Of a DNA stretch of 64,000 bases, positions 45,954 through 58,758 are shown piece after piece. Both the position numbers and the translations under genes were made by a program. Source of the stretch: Rotaria sordida (Eukaryota; Rotifera; Eurotatoria; Philodinida; Philodinidae). The notes beneath the pieces were generated by a model. It did not search any database. It had not been told where the DNA came from and saw only the letters and a list, made by a program, of their open reading frames with translations. Location: assembly GCA_905250125.1 (NCBI GenBank), contig CAJNOL010000469.1:62001-126000 (forward strand), read 5' to 3'. Numbering within the stretch: position 1 is the stretch's first letter; the number at the start of each line of letters is the position of its first letter.

Positions 45954-48900
45954 TGATCATAAATTAAGATAATCATTAAATTTTGAAAAATTTGATCATC
46001 AATCATCACATTGCAGTAGTAGAAGATCAAGATTAGGGTTTAGTGAAGAACTTTGAGGTTAAATTGTCAATTAGATAGTTCATAATAAAACAAAAAATTA
46101 ATCGAACGCATGCAAAAACTTGTCGATTATCCCGAAATAATTATTAACGAAATAACAATATGAGCAAGCTCTCGAAATAGTTGTGGTCAAAGTCATTATT
46201 CATTATCATACGGTATATCTCATATGAATCATATCGTCATAAACCATTGAAACTTTTATTAATATTAATCGTTGAATTTTTTCTTTGTTGAACATCAATA
46301 TTTATTTATCATATAATTGAAATATTTAATGAAAATTTTATCATTCACCACCAAATATTTATCTTGACTTAATACTTTTGTTTCTTTTACATCAACATTA
46401 TGTAATAGATTAAAAAGCTATTCGAAAGTCATGTATTCATATCAGCATAAGAAAAGTAACACTTACAACTATTGAAAGAAAGAATTTGAAAAAGTTCATC
46501 TGACATCAGATCATCAATCATTCAGTATTTCACCTAACAAGTTTGATTGTTATCAAGCATACAATACAAACAATTAACTGAGTATATAATTTTAGCTGAC
46601 TACTGCCGTTCAAATTTAAAGCATTTTTATTATTTAATTATATGTTCAGTTCGAATCATACTTTAGTTAGACAGGATAAATAAAGTTGATACTAAACTAA
46701 ATTCAATCAGTTAGCATAGAGAGGAGTAAAATATGCGTTGATTCTTTCTAAGAATCGTTTCAGCGAGAATTCCTAAACTAAAATAGAAAAATCTTTCAGG
46801 CAGAAATTCAACCAGTCCGAAAAGCATAAGAAAATGCAGATTAGAAAAATGAAGCTATAATGAATACTTTAAGCTGACCGAAGTTATCAGACACCAATCA
46901 TAACGTTGTTTAATTATGTTTCTTGCAACTTTCATTTCTTTGTCTTGATTTTACAAATGAAATAAAGAGACAATACGATTCTTCAAGATTCATTCAGTGA
47001 TATTATACGATGTTTTATTAATCGAATGAAAATGTACTCATGTCAAACAATCAGATACTAAAATCATATAAGATCTTACCTTTGATCTTGTAAAATCAGA
47101 CAAAAATTGTAGTCTTATAAAGTTAATGCTAAGTCGCATTATAAGATTGTTGAAAGATCTTGCTGACTTCTATAAGATTATAGGAAAACTTATGCTACGG
47201 TAAGATCTTTGAAGAAACTTATAGTACGACTTACTGTAAGATATCTAAGACTATCATCGTTTGTACGATTTCATCTTGTGTTAGAAGATTTTACATTTGA
47301 TTTTTTCGATCTAGGAATTTTCGTATGTAAAAATTACATCAAGTCTTATCGTAAGATTTTTTAGAAGATTTTAAAATGTGTTAAGATTTTGTTTGACCGT
47401 TAAATGCTATTGATATGGGTGATAAAAGAGTCAATGTTTTTCATTGTTTTACTATTGAATAATTGAACGATATTAACAAATACTTCGAATAAAGTCATAC
47501 AAACATCTATACAAAATTCGGAAGGAATTGTTTAAAAAAGAACTGTCGTACAATTGCGAAGATAAAAATCAATTTTTTAGTTTACTATTAATCTGATGTC
47601 AAAAAATAAAAAATGCACAAATTGTTTGATAATTCACTGACTGACGAATTTTCTTTTTTTTGTTTTTTTAATATGAAGACTGTAGTCTAATGTCACTCGT
47701 CTTCTTTATTATATATGTTAAGTCTTCCGTGTATTTGTACTAGCTTTCGAAAAGCGCATTAAAATGACTGTTAATTCACTTATTTGACGTTTTTTTATTT
47801 AAATAAATAATTAACTAATCACACATTCTTTAGTTAAATTTTTCTACTTTTCTGATACGACTCATTTATTGTTTATTTATATTTAATAGAAGCCAATCTT
47901 CTCTGTTAAACTGATCATGAAATAATCAATCGAGTAAAAAATGAGCAAAGAGATTATTTGTGAAATAAGTATGAATTAACTAATAATAATCATTTAGTGA
48001 TACAATTTGTATATGAATCAGTTTATAAAATACCCATCAATTATATGTTTATATATATATATTATTTTACTAGAGATTGTTTAATATTATTTTTTCTTTC
48101 CGTATAAGCTTCATCTGAGCAACCTATCAAAAAAAGATGTACATAACTACATAGTTTTTATACCTTTCGGCTGCTGTCTTTTTCAAACAATAACAACAGG
48201 AAAAAAAGAAACATGATTGAGTATTCGATTTCAGATTGAAATTTATTCCTAATTACAAAAAAAGCATTTACAATATTTCATATTTTGATTCTCTCTCTCT
48301 CTCTTTCTATTGAGTCAACACCGTCATTTGAAATCTATATGTAAATAATAATAATTAATGTCTTTAACAAACGATTAAATTCTATCTACATATAATTGAA
48401 GAAAGATGATAAATTCTTTTTATTATATTGACTTATTTTTCTTGTAAAAACATTGCAAATCAGTTTCTTTTTTTTTGTTAGATGTCATGTAAAAAATAAA
48501 TTCAATGTAAATGAATCAAATCGAACTCTTTTTTAAATAATATAAGAAAATAAATGATATTTTAAACATTTTTTTTTTTTAATCATAGTATACACAGCGA
48601 CAGATACATAATATTGGTAATAAGAGAAGTAGAAAATTGATCAGGAGGAGTATTATGAGAATATCAGAGTGTAGGAGAATCGAACACATACTTAAATAAT
48701 ATCAACTTATTTCTACTGTAATGGAAGAGCGACAATTTTGATTAATCTTAAATAGATCATTGGTCATGAGGTATTTTATTTAATCGTACACGAAGCACAA
48801 TGTTTTTCTCTTTCTCAATTGAAAGCAATTATTTTCTTTTTCCTTCTTTCTCTTTTCTCTAACATTGATGAAAACAACCAATGAATGTATAAAACAAATA

Positions 48901-48979
48901 GAACACTATTGGTTTATATCAATAACTTTTTTTTTTCTTCTCAATACAATCTAAATGAATTAGTAAGAAATAATTGAAA
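45954..48979. other. 3-kb spacer upstream of the unc-4 gene
   Basis: AT-rich, no gene. Between 47040 and 47400 words such as 'aagatctta', 'gtaagat' and 'agaagatttta' recur many times, suggesting an old degenerate repeat. Regulatory DNA of the homeobox gene is plausible here, but nothing specific is visible. Confidence 0.5.
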
Positions 48980-49805
48980 ATGTCGATAAGTCCATTGAAT
49001 AAACCTTCACTTATTTATTCAAATATGTTAGAAAATAATTTTTTTTCACCATTTTTTATTCAATCATTAATTGCATCGAAACAAAATACAATTCTTCAAG
49101 GTTATTTATTTTATGAGAAAAAAAAAATATATATATATATATATATGTATATCTTAAAAATTTAACTTTCTTTTTTTATTATTTAGAATCTAATTTAAGT
49201 GAAGATGAAGAAAGTTTAGATCATAATACTAATAAAGGAAGACGAACAAGAACTAATTTTACAAGTTCACAAATTGATGAATTAGAAAAAGCATTTCAAG
49301 ATGGTTAATTTGTTTTTTTTTTTGTTTTTGTTTTTGTAATTTATTTGTTTTCAGGTCATTATCCAGATATATATATGCGAGAAGCATTAGCTATTAAATT
49401 AGATTTAATTGAATCTCGTGTACAAGTTTGGTTTCAAAATCGACGAGCTAAAGTAATCAAAAATTGTTTGTTTTTTTTATATGTAATAATTTAAAATGAA
49501 AATTTTGTTTTTTTTTATTTTAGTGGAGAAAAATGGAAAATACAAAAAAAAGTCCAGGTCGTCCAGCACATAATTCACATCCACGAACATGTTCAGGTTA
49601 TCCGATTTCACAAGAAGAATTAGAAAAAAAACGTTTACAAGCTGAAGAAAGAAAACGACGAAAACAAGAAAAAAATTCAAAATCATCAACAAGTGATGGA
49701 AATTCATCATCATCATCATCCGTATCACCTGGAATAATAAATAAATCTTCATATTCAATTGAACGAATTTTATATCAATCATCAACTAACAACAAATCTT
49801 CATAA
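48980..49805 (+). CDS. UNCX: UNCX / unc-4 paired-like homeobox transcription factor
   Basis: Four exons, 48980-49100, 49187-49303, 49355-49452 and 49524-49805, total 618 nt (205 residues). The homeodomain starts near residue 58: [20 protein letters not shown], then [40 protein letters not shown]. Directly after it, [20 protein letters not shown] matches the Unc-4-specific segment ([20 protein letters not shown] in vertebrates), which decides the assignment. The tail is charged, then Ser-rich. The protein is short: vertebrate UNCX has over 500 residues. Unc-4 proteins control motor-neuron identity in nematodes and insects. Introns of 51-86 bp; the intron inside the homeodomain splits the codon for Gly in QDGHYP. 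Confidence 0.93.
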
Positions 49806-52800
49806 TTGCTTTTTTTTTTCTTTTTTTTTTCTTTTATTAAACCCCGGTTTTTATATTCAAGAAAACAATGTGTAAATATAGATAAATGAACTTAATCATT
49901 AATGTTAAAAAGCCTTGAGGTGTTTTGTTTTCATCTTGATGTTACATCGATCAATATAATTATCACTTACTCATTCAAAAAAGATTGATTATCATTCTTA
50001 ATGTTTTTCACCTAAGAATCGTTTATATATATATATATTAGTTGAGTCTCGTTTTCGTCAATATTCTTGTTTTGTTTTTTTTCGTTTTAAAATTGACTCA
50101 ATTCCTTGTCTATGAGCTTCTTAATTTTACATAATAAATTTTTTTCTTTAATCATATTTTTGTTGTTGTTGTTGTTTTATTTAAAGATAAGTTAAATTAA
50201 AATAATGTTTTCTTTGAAAAAAAAAATCTATCATATTACTAATATTAGTATTATCATAGCTTAGTTCAATGATTTCTCTATCAGACAACAATATTTTCGA
50301 TGATCAAAGGATAGATTTAGTAAAGGGATCAATCATATATGAATATGATTCGCAAAAAAAAAAAACGAAAACATAATCCTATGATTTATCAAAACAGAAG
50401 TATTTCTTGATTTAACTTAATTTGATACTCAATTAAAGAAATAAATATTCTTTACATCAAATAATAATCCATTGATAGAATTAAATGTAATGTGTTGATT
50501 TATGTTTGTAAACGAAATGTACCTTTAGGATAAATATTGTTTCATCTTTCGATAGTTTAATCATTCAATTTTTTTGCTTTCTCTTCTAACTGCTCATAAT
50601 CGAATAAAACATACGAATAGATACCAAATGTTTTAAGTGCATCATTATAATGACATATCAATGAAGTTCAACGCCCACATAAACAAACATACTCAATAAC
50701 TATAAAACAGATCATCATGATCTATTTCGAAGATTATTGTCTCTTTTATATCAAAATTGCCTCTGAGCAAAAGCAAAAGCAAAAACAAAAAAAAAAAAAG
50801 GCAAATTTTATAGAACATACAATTTAGAAAAATAATTTCATTTTTTCACAACACAACGGAAACTTATTTCATTTCCGTGACTAATCATAAAATATATTTT
50901 TCTTTTTGTTTTTTTTTCACTAAATCAATATTGATTGTGAATTATAACAGAATATATCACACTTATTAACAATTATAATTATTTATAATGTAATAAGTTT
51001 TTTTTTTTTTTGATAAGTTCTAATTAGAATAAAAAAAGATGTTGATTGTCACAAGAGAATAATTATCGATATTGACAGTAATCAAATAAAATAAATGAAT
51101 GAATGAATGACATATCAAACATAACCTATTATATGTTTGTTCCAACTATTCTTTTACACATATGTCAATAGAAAAATGAATTGTTAATAAACATTAAACT
51201 CGAAAAAAAAAATATCAATCATTAGTAAAAGATATTTATCTTTTTTAAAAACATTTAAAATGTTTATTTATAGTAGCATAAACTTATATTAATCAAATAG
51301 AAATTGAGAATATCATTAAATAATATGACCTGAAAGTCTTCTAATGAATCATTGTTTGTTTGACATGTCACCATCGTGTACTTTTTATCAAATAACAATT
51401 CTCATTTTCTCTTAGAATGTATCATTTTATCAAACGAAGCTTTATTCATGCAGTTCATTATACATATTTTGTTGTTTACTATCGTCAATTCATTTTAGAT
51501 ATTGAAATTTCAAGACAATTATTAAGATTAGAATTGTCATCATTGTTAGTAATTGACTCGTCCAATCGAGTAAACAATTCTCTAATGTTTGATTTAGATT
51601 TTTTTCTCAAAAGATTGATTTTAAACATATTTTTCTTCGAAAATCAAACATATTTTTTTACGGATGTTGAAGTCTATTTCTGTGTATCTGACTATTCTAT
51701 TAAATAAAATTCATGACTATATACTTTATATATTTTATCAGCTCACTTAGATATCAAGTTACATTGTGTCGAAACAAAATCGAACAATCATTTAGTATCA
51801 TATTTTATCATAGGTTTATTTATATTTCTTACTATTTGTAGTTGTATACTCCGCATATAGATATATATATATTAGAGATGGCAAAGCGAATATAACATGA
51901 GAAATAGATTAAATATATAGCTAGTTAATTATATTCATCAGTGACGAATATTTAGAACTGTGATGAAGAAAAAAAAATACAGAACGGCTTACATAAATTT
52001 ATTTCTTATATGATGAGATTTTCTTTTCAATAAAAAAAAAGGTCGATTTTTTTTAGGGGGAAAATTGAAGTGTTCTAGAAATGGAGGTGTTCGTCCTCTG
52101 TACTCGATCACAACATTCCTGAGAATAGATTAATTTATGTAGAAAGCTAATATACAGTTTTCTGTCTTAGAAACTTTTTTATCGACTAATAGACAACAAA
52201 AGAGATAAATTTTATGGAAATAAATTGTGAAAAGTACTATAGTAGCGAACTAGGACCTCAATGTCATTATTGTAGTTGACTTCTGGAGAGGTTGGCTTGA
52301 CTATTACGAGACGACAAAAAAATGAAGAAATACTCATACAGATGTATCAATCAGTCTTATTTGTTGATTTAGATCGGTTTCTGTACCGTCCGGGATGATT
52401 ATTCCGATCATCGGAAATAGTTCTGTATTTAATGGAGTAAGGGATTACTAGAAATGAACAAAACTCAACCAGATATATGACTATATGACAGCCGCTCAAA
52501 TTTAACAAATATTGAGTATCATCATCTAAATGTGAATAGAACACGTGATCTTTCTGGTAACAATAGTCAGCGAAAAATTAAACACAGACGATATTACAGT
52601 TTTTTTTTAATCTATGTGAGATAAATATTTTGTTCCATTTGAGTTTCTTTTTGTAGATTCAGATGTGGATGTAGGCTTGGTTGTACTTGATGAAAACACT
52701 CAGAAATACATTCATACACACACCGACAGCTACACACTTACATCGATATACACGCCTACACCCTCATCATTTGATTCTTAATCAATTCAGAAGAAAGTTT

Positions 52801-52930
52801 CAAACTCTGCAAAAGATTAATTCAATCTAATCAAGCTTTAATTTGATAATAGGCAAACGAGTGAATGTTTAGTAGTGGATACTAATGAAAAGTATGTTTG
52901 TTGGATTTCTATCATTTGTGTCCATTTGAA

Positions 52931-52975
52931 GTATGGGCGTGGTTGTTGGTGGAATAGAGATCTTACCCACACCCT
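52931..52975. repeat. Telomere-like hairpin 4 (short)
   Basis: GTATGGGCGTGGTTGTTGGTG, a 14-bp centre, then CCCACACCC. Degenerate but in the same orientation as the longer ones. Confidence 0.5.
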
Positions 52976-53212
52976 CATTTCTATTTTTGTTACCTTTTTT
53001 TAAAAAGCACATGATCTTTCAAGAGCACAATAATAATATATGCGTATAGAATATTATTCTATAACTATGGGGAGAAATTCCATAGCAAATCTAGAGTTAT
53101 CGAAATCGTACATAGTCATAGGTTGAGACAAACTGATCGAAGTCAAACATGATCCTTGTTTTTCTTCGCGACAAGGCTGTCTGAAAGATGTTTATAATTG
53201 CTAAATGATGAA

Positions 53213-53258
53213 AGGAGGGTGTGGGTGACAAGAGAACTTATCCTACACTCGCATACCT
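53213..53258. repeat. Telomere-like hairpin 5 (short, degenerate)
   Basis: GGAGGGTGTGGGTGACAAGA, then CCTACACTCGCATACC. G-rich then C-rich, with little pairing left. Confidence 0.4.
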
Positions 53259-53842
53259 TGTAGTGGCATTACTTTAAAACAAAAGCCGACATGAGTTTAA
53301 TCTTTCAAGTAAACAAAATTGATGAAAATTGCTATTTTTTGAAAATCTAATTGTTAATCCTTTGTCGATAATATTTAGCACCGATTTAAACATTTTTTTC
53401 AACCATGTTCAAAGAGTAGAAGACTTAAATATCATTCGATTGTAAAAATATTGCTGAAAAAGAACAGTTTTCTTTAATTCGTTTTACTTTATAAATGTAA
53501 TATTTTATTAAAATTTTACAGAATCATTAGTGATTTTAAGTTTTTGCTGTTATATTTTTGGAAATTTCCAACCAAGTAAAAAATCAATATTTATTTTGAT
53601 ATGACTCACCATTTATTTACTACCTAAAATAGCTTTTATTATTTCTTATTTTTTATATGATTCAACTAATGTTTTATATTTAATGTTTGCATAGAGATGA
53701 TATACGTCATCGAAAAAGCGTCTGACAATAAAAAGAAACGTATTAATAAATGATGTCATTTATTCTTTCTACACAAAAATAAAAGGATGTAAATGAAATA
53801 ATAGAAAAACAAATTCACGTATAATCGTATGATTTTAGAAAC

Positions 53843-55769
53843 ATGAATCTAGTCAAACGAAACATGGTCGATAGTCAATCATTGTATAAAGAGACAAAGA
53901 AATTACGAAGTAAGCTTTGTTTATAGATATATATTGGTATAAATGTATGATATATTCTTGATTATTTTTTCTAATTTTATTAGCAATATTAAAGTAAGCA
54001 TGAAAATAAATCTCTAATGTTATAACATAATATCCGTATATAGTAAATCAATTACATGTATTGAAAATTTGCCAAATGAAATTTTTTATGAAATATTTAC
54101 TTATCTCGAAGGTTGTAAATTATATGAAGCATTTACAAATCTCAATATTCGTTTTCAACGTCTTCTGACTAGTTCATATCTATCACTCAATATTCAAATC
54201 TCATCTTCTCTAGAATCTATCCTTGAACATCGTTTTAAACATATTATTATACCAAATAAACATCAAATCGTTTCAATTTCATTGATAAACTATTGTGGTA
54301 ATGATCAAATGTTTACATTATTTACTATTGATTCATCATTTACTCAACTTGAATCACTTGTTCTTAAAAATGTTGATGAAAACAAAATCATAAAAATTCT
54401 TTTAAATTTAATTTCTCTATTTCGTCTGTTTTCTTTAACTATTTATCTTAATGATAATTGTCAAGATCTCAGCAATATATATAGACTAATTTTTCGTTTA
54501 CCAGTTTTGAAATCGATAAGACTTTTATCGAAGAACTTTCTCAAATTTACTCGAATCCCAATAGCATCTAATGAACAGTACAGTTCTATTGAATATATGA
54601 ATATTAATCATCGTTGTACTCTTAATAACCTTATTTGTTTACTTTCATACACACCTCGACTATCTCATTTAACTTGTGAAGAATTGTTTGGATTGTTACA
54701 CAATATTTCAATTGAAATACCTATTAAATTATCTAATTTAACACATATCTCTATTGGATTTTGTAAAATTCAATTTCAAGATTTAGAAATCTTCATTCAA
54801 AAATTTTGTACACAAATAAAAGTATTACGAATAATGACATCGAATTATTTTGCTTATCTTGATGTCAATCGATGGGAACGATTGATCCAAGATAATATGC
54901 CTCATATCTATCAATTTTATTTTCAATATTATCAATTTATTGATGATTCGATTTTATATGCTCCATATCAGTGGCTAATTAATCAATCGACTTCATCATT
55001 TTGGATCAATCGACGATGTTTAATTGAATGTCACCTTGATATAGATAGTTGGTATCATGGTCAATTTATTTATTCTCTTCGTTTTTCTAAGTAAATTGAA
55101 AGAACTATCAATATTGATCATTCTGTTTTGTTTTGTTTTTTTACTTCTAGGAATAAAATATCAACTTCGAATGATGGAAAACATACAGCTAAATTTATTC
55201 AATTAACTGTTAGTCGTTTAGATTTTACTCAGTATTGTTTAATAATTGCAGAGAATACTCGAGCATTTCTTTTAATAGCAGAATTTACTCATTTGAATAT
55301 TAGTTCCAAATGGGTGCCTATTAGTACACTGATCAAACTCGTTTGGTATTTACCTAATCTTCATTCATTACGTGTGTCCAATTTAACACTGTTGGAAATA
55401 AAAACCATATCTATTGATGATATAAAAAATTTTCATTTAGCTTCGAAGGAAAACAAAATTATCGAAGTACATCTTGCACAGATGATTGAATTTCAGCAAG
55501 CTCAATTTCTAATTAATCTTTGTCCTTGTATAGAATATTTCACAATAGAATGTTTAAGAGGTGTAAATCTTGAAATGTTCGTTCGATTTATTTTGATGGA
55601 AAATTATGCAAATATTCCTAATCTTTGTATGTTATGTCTTTACGGTTCAATTTGTAAAGTTGAGATAATTGAAAATTTCAAAATAATGATCAATCGAGAA
55701 CAACAACTACATGATTATACAGTAAAATTTATATCTGATAAAATCTATTTCGAACGAAAAAAACAATGA
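53843..55769 (+). CDS. F-box protein
   Basis: Main exons 54044-55090 and 55151-55769 join in phase (LRFSK-NKIST; intron 60 bp). The F-box motif is CIENLPNEIFYEIFTYLEGC followed by KLYEAFTNLNIRFQRLL. The rest is made of Leu/Ile-rich stretches such as FTQLESLVLKN and LPVLKSIRLL that resemble degenerate leucine-rich repeats. The N-terminus is proposed as 53843-53909 (MNLVKRNMVDSQSLYKETKK) plus a 10-nt exon 53984-53993, which keeps the frame and uses GT-AG introns of 74 and 50 bp; this part is less sure. The total would be 580 residues. F-box proteins recruit substrates to SCF ubiquitin ligases; the substrate is unknown. An AG lies four bases before the ATG. Confidence 0.8.
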
Positions 55770-56842
55770 TTTGTATATTTTAATAATTTATTTAATCTTG
55801 AATGAAACTAAAAATAATAAATATTTAATAAATATTGCTAATGTAAAGAATTCTTTTGAAATATTTTATTTTAAAAAATCGATCAGACACACTGATACAT
55901 TGATAAATTGAGATGTTCAGATAATATTTTTTTGAATAGAATGTAGGTGTGTTGTTATTCTGGATCAATAGAAAACTTACGCCCAGTCTCAAAACAGCAA
56001 TCAGCTAATTCTAGATCTTGTCTTGATAGACAAGTATTTCTCACTCCATTCGACTGCAACTCTAGTAACACAAGCAAGAGGGAGAGAGTTTTCACCGGCA
56101 GCAGCTTTAGATTAAATTTATATCACTCTCGAACTTTTGCTGTTTTCAACGTGTCATTATATATAATAAACATCATCTATTAGAATGTGGGTGTAGGTCT
56201 TCTCTTCATTCTCACTAGAATGAATACGCGTAAGTCACAAAATTCTTTGTGCCAATCATTTCATGCTGATTTTGCAAAGCTCATTTTAGTACTATTCAAA
56301 CATTTGCTCAATACTCAAAAAAACAAGAGGTGATAGAATTTTTGTTTTTGAACACATTGTTAACCAGGGTTTTTAGCATAGATTCTGAATGGATGTTCTT
56401 GATTTTTTCAAACGATGCTTTAACTAATGGGGAAAATGAAACGACATTAGTTACCAGTTAAGAAAAATTGATATTGTTCATCTATTGAATTTTATTCTTA
56501 GCTATTTCTTCGGCATAAAATTGCAAAAATAGAAAGTAAAAAGGTAAGGTAATGAAGGCTTATAAAATCAAACGAAAGAAACTCTATTAGATATTTTAAA
56601 TTAATAAAAAATATCAGACTTTCACTCGAATTGTATTTGTCTAGGATTGATTTGTCAAATGTTTTCTTTTCTTACTCTGAACTTGATCGAAAAATAAAAA
56701 TGTCGAAAGACGATCTATTAAATTAATAAAAGAAAATATATTATTCTAGTGTTATTAATAAAGACTTTTTATTTTAATGTTAGAAATATAATAATCATAT
56801 TTCCGAAAAAGAAATACTCTCTAGCAAAGAAAAAAATAGTAT
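55770..56842. other. Spacer after the F-box gene
   Basis: No gene is supported. A GC-richer stretch at 55975-56160 gives a 78-codon frame with no known motif. A weak G-rich tract (GAATGTGGGTGTAGGT) at 56183-56198 resembles the telomere-like arms. Confidence 0.4.
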
Positions 56843-57315
56843 AGAGTAGGATGGGGTAAAATGGCACAAGAAATTGAAGTTTTTTAGTTTATTGCTCATA
56901 ACTTTTTTATTTTAAATGATAGAAAAAAACTTCTGGAACAAAACATATAGAAAAAACATTTCTCTATTCAACGGTGCATTTCATTTCTGAAAATCTTCTT
57001 TCGTAAGTTTTCCACACTCGTTTTAATCGGACCTACTAGAGACTGTGCCAAATTATCCCATCGGGAGTAATTTGGCAATCTCAGCAATTTTTGCGTACAA
57101 TAAATAAAAGCTATTTTTGAAAGCTATTTTAAATCTTTTTTCGATAAAAAATATATTACTAAATAGCGGAAATATTTCTCTACGAGTGTATACTAATCTT
57201 TATTTTCAGTTTCTTACTCAACGTGAATTACATCGGTTAAAAAAAGACCCCTAAAATAAAAATTCGTGCCAAATTACCCCACATGGGGGATCTTGGCAAT
57301 CAATATAAATGATGA
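56843..57315 (+). repeat. Left inverted repeat of the 6.2-kb segment
   Basis: Contains several GGGTAAtTTGGCA-like words in both directions (for example at 57045-57085 and 57270-57300), so each arm has its own internal short inverted repeats. This would also fit a stand-alone 475-bp MITE. Confidence 0.8.
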
Positions 57316-57423
57316 TTTTGATCCATTGGATTCGTGCTTAAAGAACTTCTCTAACAGTCGAGAGGTAAAATCAACAGTGAGATCTTTTCTTCCCTTCACA
57401 TAGATTTTCCACTCTTTTGGTAG

Positions 57424-57534
57424 TTAATTGAAATATGTATTGCTGCTAAGGATCCAACTATAATCGACAATGAGAACGAATCGGAGGGGCAAGATGATAA
57501 AAATGAAGTTGGATCGGTGAAGTCAGATATTTAA
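57424..57534 (+). pseudogene. Possible 3'-terminal exon, acidic tail
   Basis: After an acceptor-like CTTTTGGTAG the frame reads LIEICIAAKDPTIIDNENES then EGQDDKNEVGSVKSDI-stop. It looks like the acidic end of a protein but no partner exon was found. Confidence 0.2.
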
Positions 57535-57565
57535 CCTATCTCAAAGGCACGTAGCTAGAATGTTG

Positions 57566-57627
57566 CGGGTATGGAGTGTATGAAGATCTTTTAGTCACTC
57601 ACACCAATACCCATAGTCACCCCACAT
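57566..57627. repeat. Telomere-like hairpin 6 (degenerate)
   Basis: GCGGGTATGGAGTGTATGAA, a short centre, then CACTCACACCAATACCCATAG and CACCCCACATG. G-rich then C-rich. Confidence 0.5.
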
Positions 57628-58076
57628 GCATAACCATTTGAATTTTCTGATTATAAAAATAATAAGGTTTTATCGTTCATCCAAAGGATCATCCAACAAT
57701 TTGCGACAGAAGCGAGCTTCCATTGATTCTTGGAAATATCATAAATCAACCATGTTCTGTCAGATGGAATGTTGAGAACATTTTCATAGTATCGTCTTTA
57801 ACTAATTTTTGGGCTCATCTTTGATAATTCTAAAAACTATACGGTTTTGTAGTCAGTGAAAAATACTATCGAATTAACTATCTACCGACGACAAAACGCT
57901 TGGGAATGGTACTTTCGATCTAAAACATCGAGAATATAATCAAAAAGAATTTTCTTGGATATATTTATATAGCGCAAGAAAAGTTGTACAAAATGTTAAT
58001 ATGAAGGTAGAACATGCGAATATACTGTTTGAGTCTTTTTGATACATGATCGAACAACATTTTATGACAAATTACT

Positions 58077-58562
58077 ACAGGATGGGTAAAAATATTTTTC
58101 CAGGGAGTAACGCTGTGATTTTAAATAGAGTTAGTAGAAAATTTTATATCAAATGGAAGCGCGTCAAAAATGGGATATATCAGTATTAAATAGTTAGTGT
58201 TCTGTCAATCTTTTTATATAAAATATAACAAATTTCTAGAAATTAATTATGTTTCATGTAAAAAGATTGACAGAATCCTTACCATTTAATACTGATAAAT
58301 CCCATTTTTGACGTGCTTTCATTTGATATAAAATTTATCATTCACCATATTTAAAATCACAGCATTACTCCCGTAAAAACCATTTTTATGCAACCTGTTT
58401 CTAGAGATTTGTTATGTTTGATATAAGAAGTTTTGTAGAACCCTTACCATTTAATACCGATAAAACCCGTTTTTGACGCGCTTCCATTTGATATAAAATT
58501 TGCTATTGACTCTATTTAAAATCACAGCATTACTCTCTGGAAAAATATATTTACTCATCCGT
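58077..58562. mobile_element. Hairpin element with a third partial arm
   Basis: Arms 58077-58235 and 58245-58400 are inverted copies ('acaggatgggtaaaaatatt' / 'catttttatgcaacctgttt'; 'gattttaaatagagtt' / 'atttaaaatcacagc'). A third copy of the right-hand arm follows at 58401-58562 in the same direction as the second ('ttaccatttaataccgataa', 'aaaatcacagcattactc'). Fits a MITE plus a partial tandem duplicate. Confidence 0.75.
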
Positions 58563-58758
58563 TTATTTTCGTCCGCTGCATCTATTTATGAAAGAAAACT
58601 CGTCGTGCCCGCTTTTTAACCTCTTATGTCCTTCAATGAACATATTCGACATATATATATATATATATATATGAGCTGATATAAAATTTTCTATGTCAGA
58701 AATAAATCAGCATTTCACTGAATTGCATTAACAGACTTTCTTTTTGGAGATTGTTCTC

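Larger units (their letters stand above)
49806..53842. other. 4-kb spacer after unc-4
   Basis: AT-rich with poly-A/poly-T and (AT)n runs (for example 50027-50038, 51858-51872). No gene is supported; several frames of 60-100 codons have no motifs. Two weak telomere-like hairpins lie at 52931-52975 and 53213-53258. Confidence 0.55.

Noticed and set aside
47040..47400. Possible CRISPR-like array from repeated 'aagatctta' words
   Set aside because: Words are short, irregularly spaced and variable; the context is eukaryotic. It looks like an old degenerate repeat.
51417..51707. A 96-codon plus-strand frame
   Set aside because: No recognisable motif, AT-driven residue use and no splice context.
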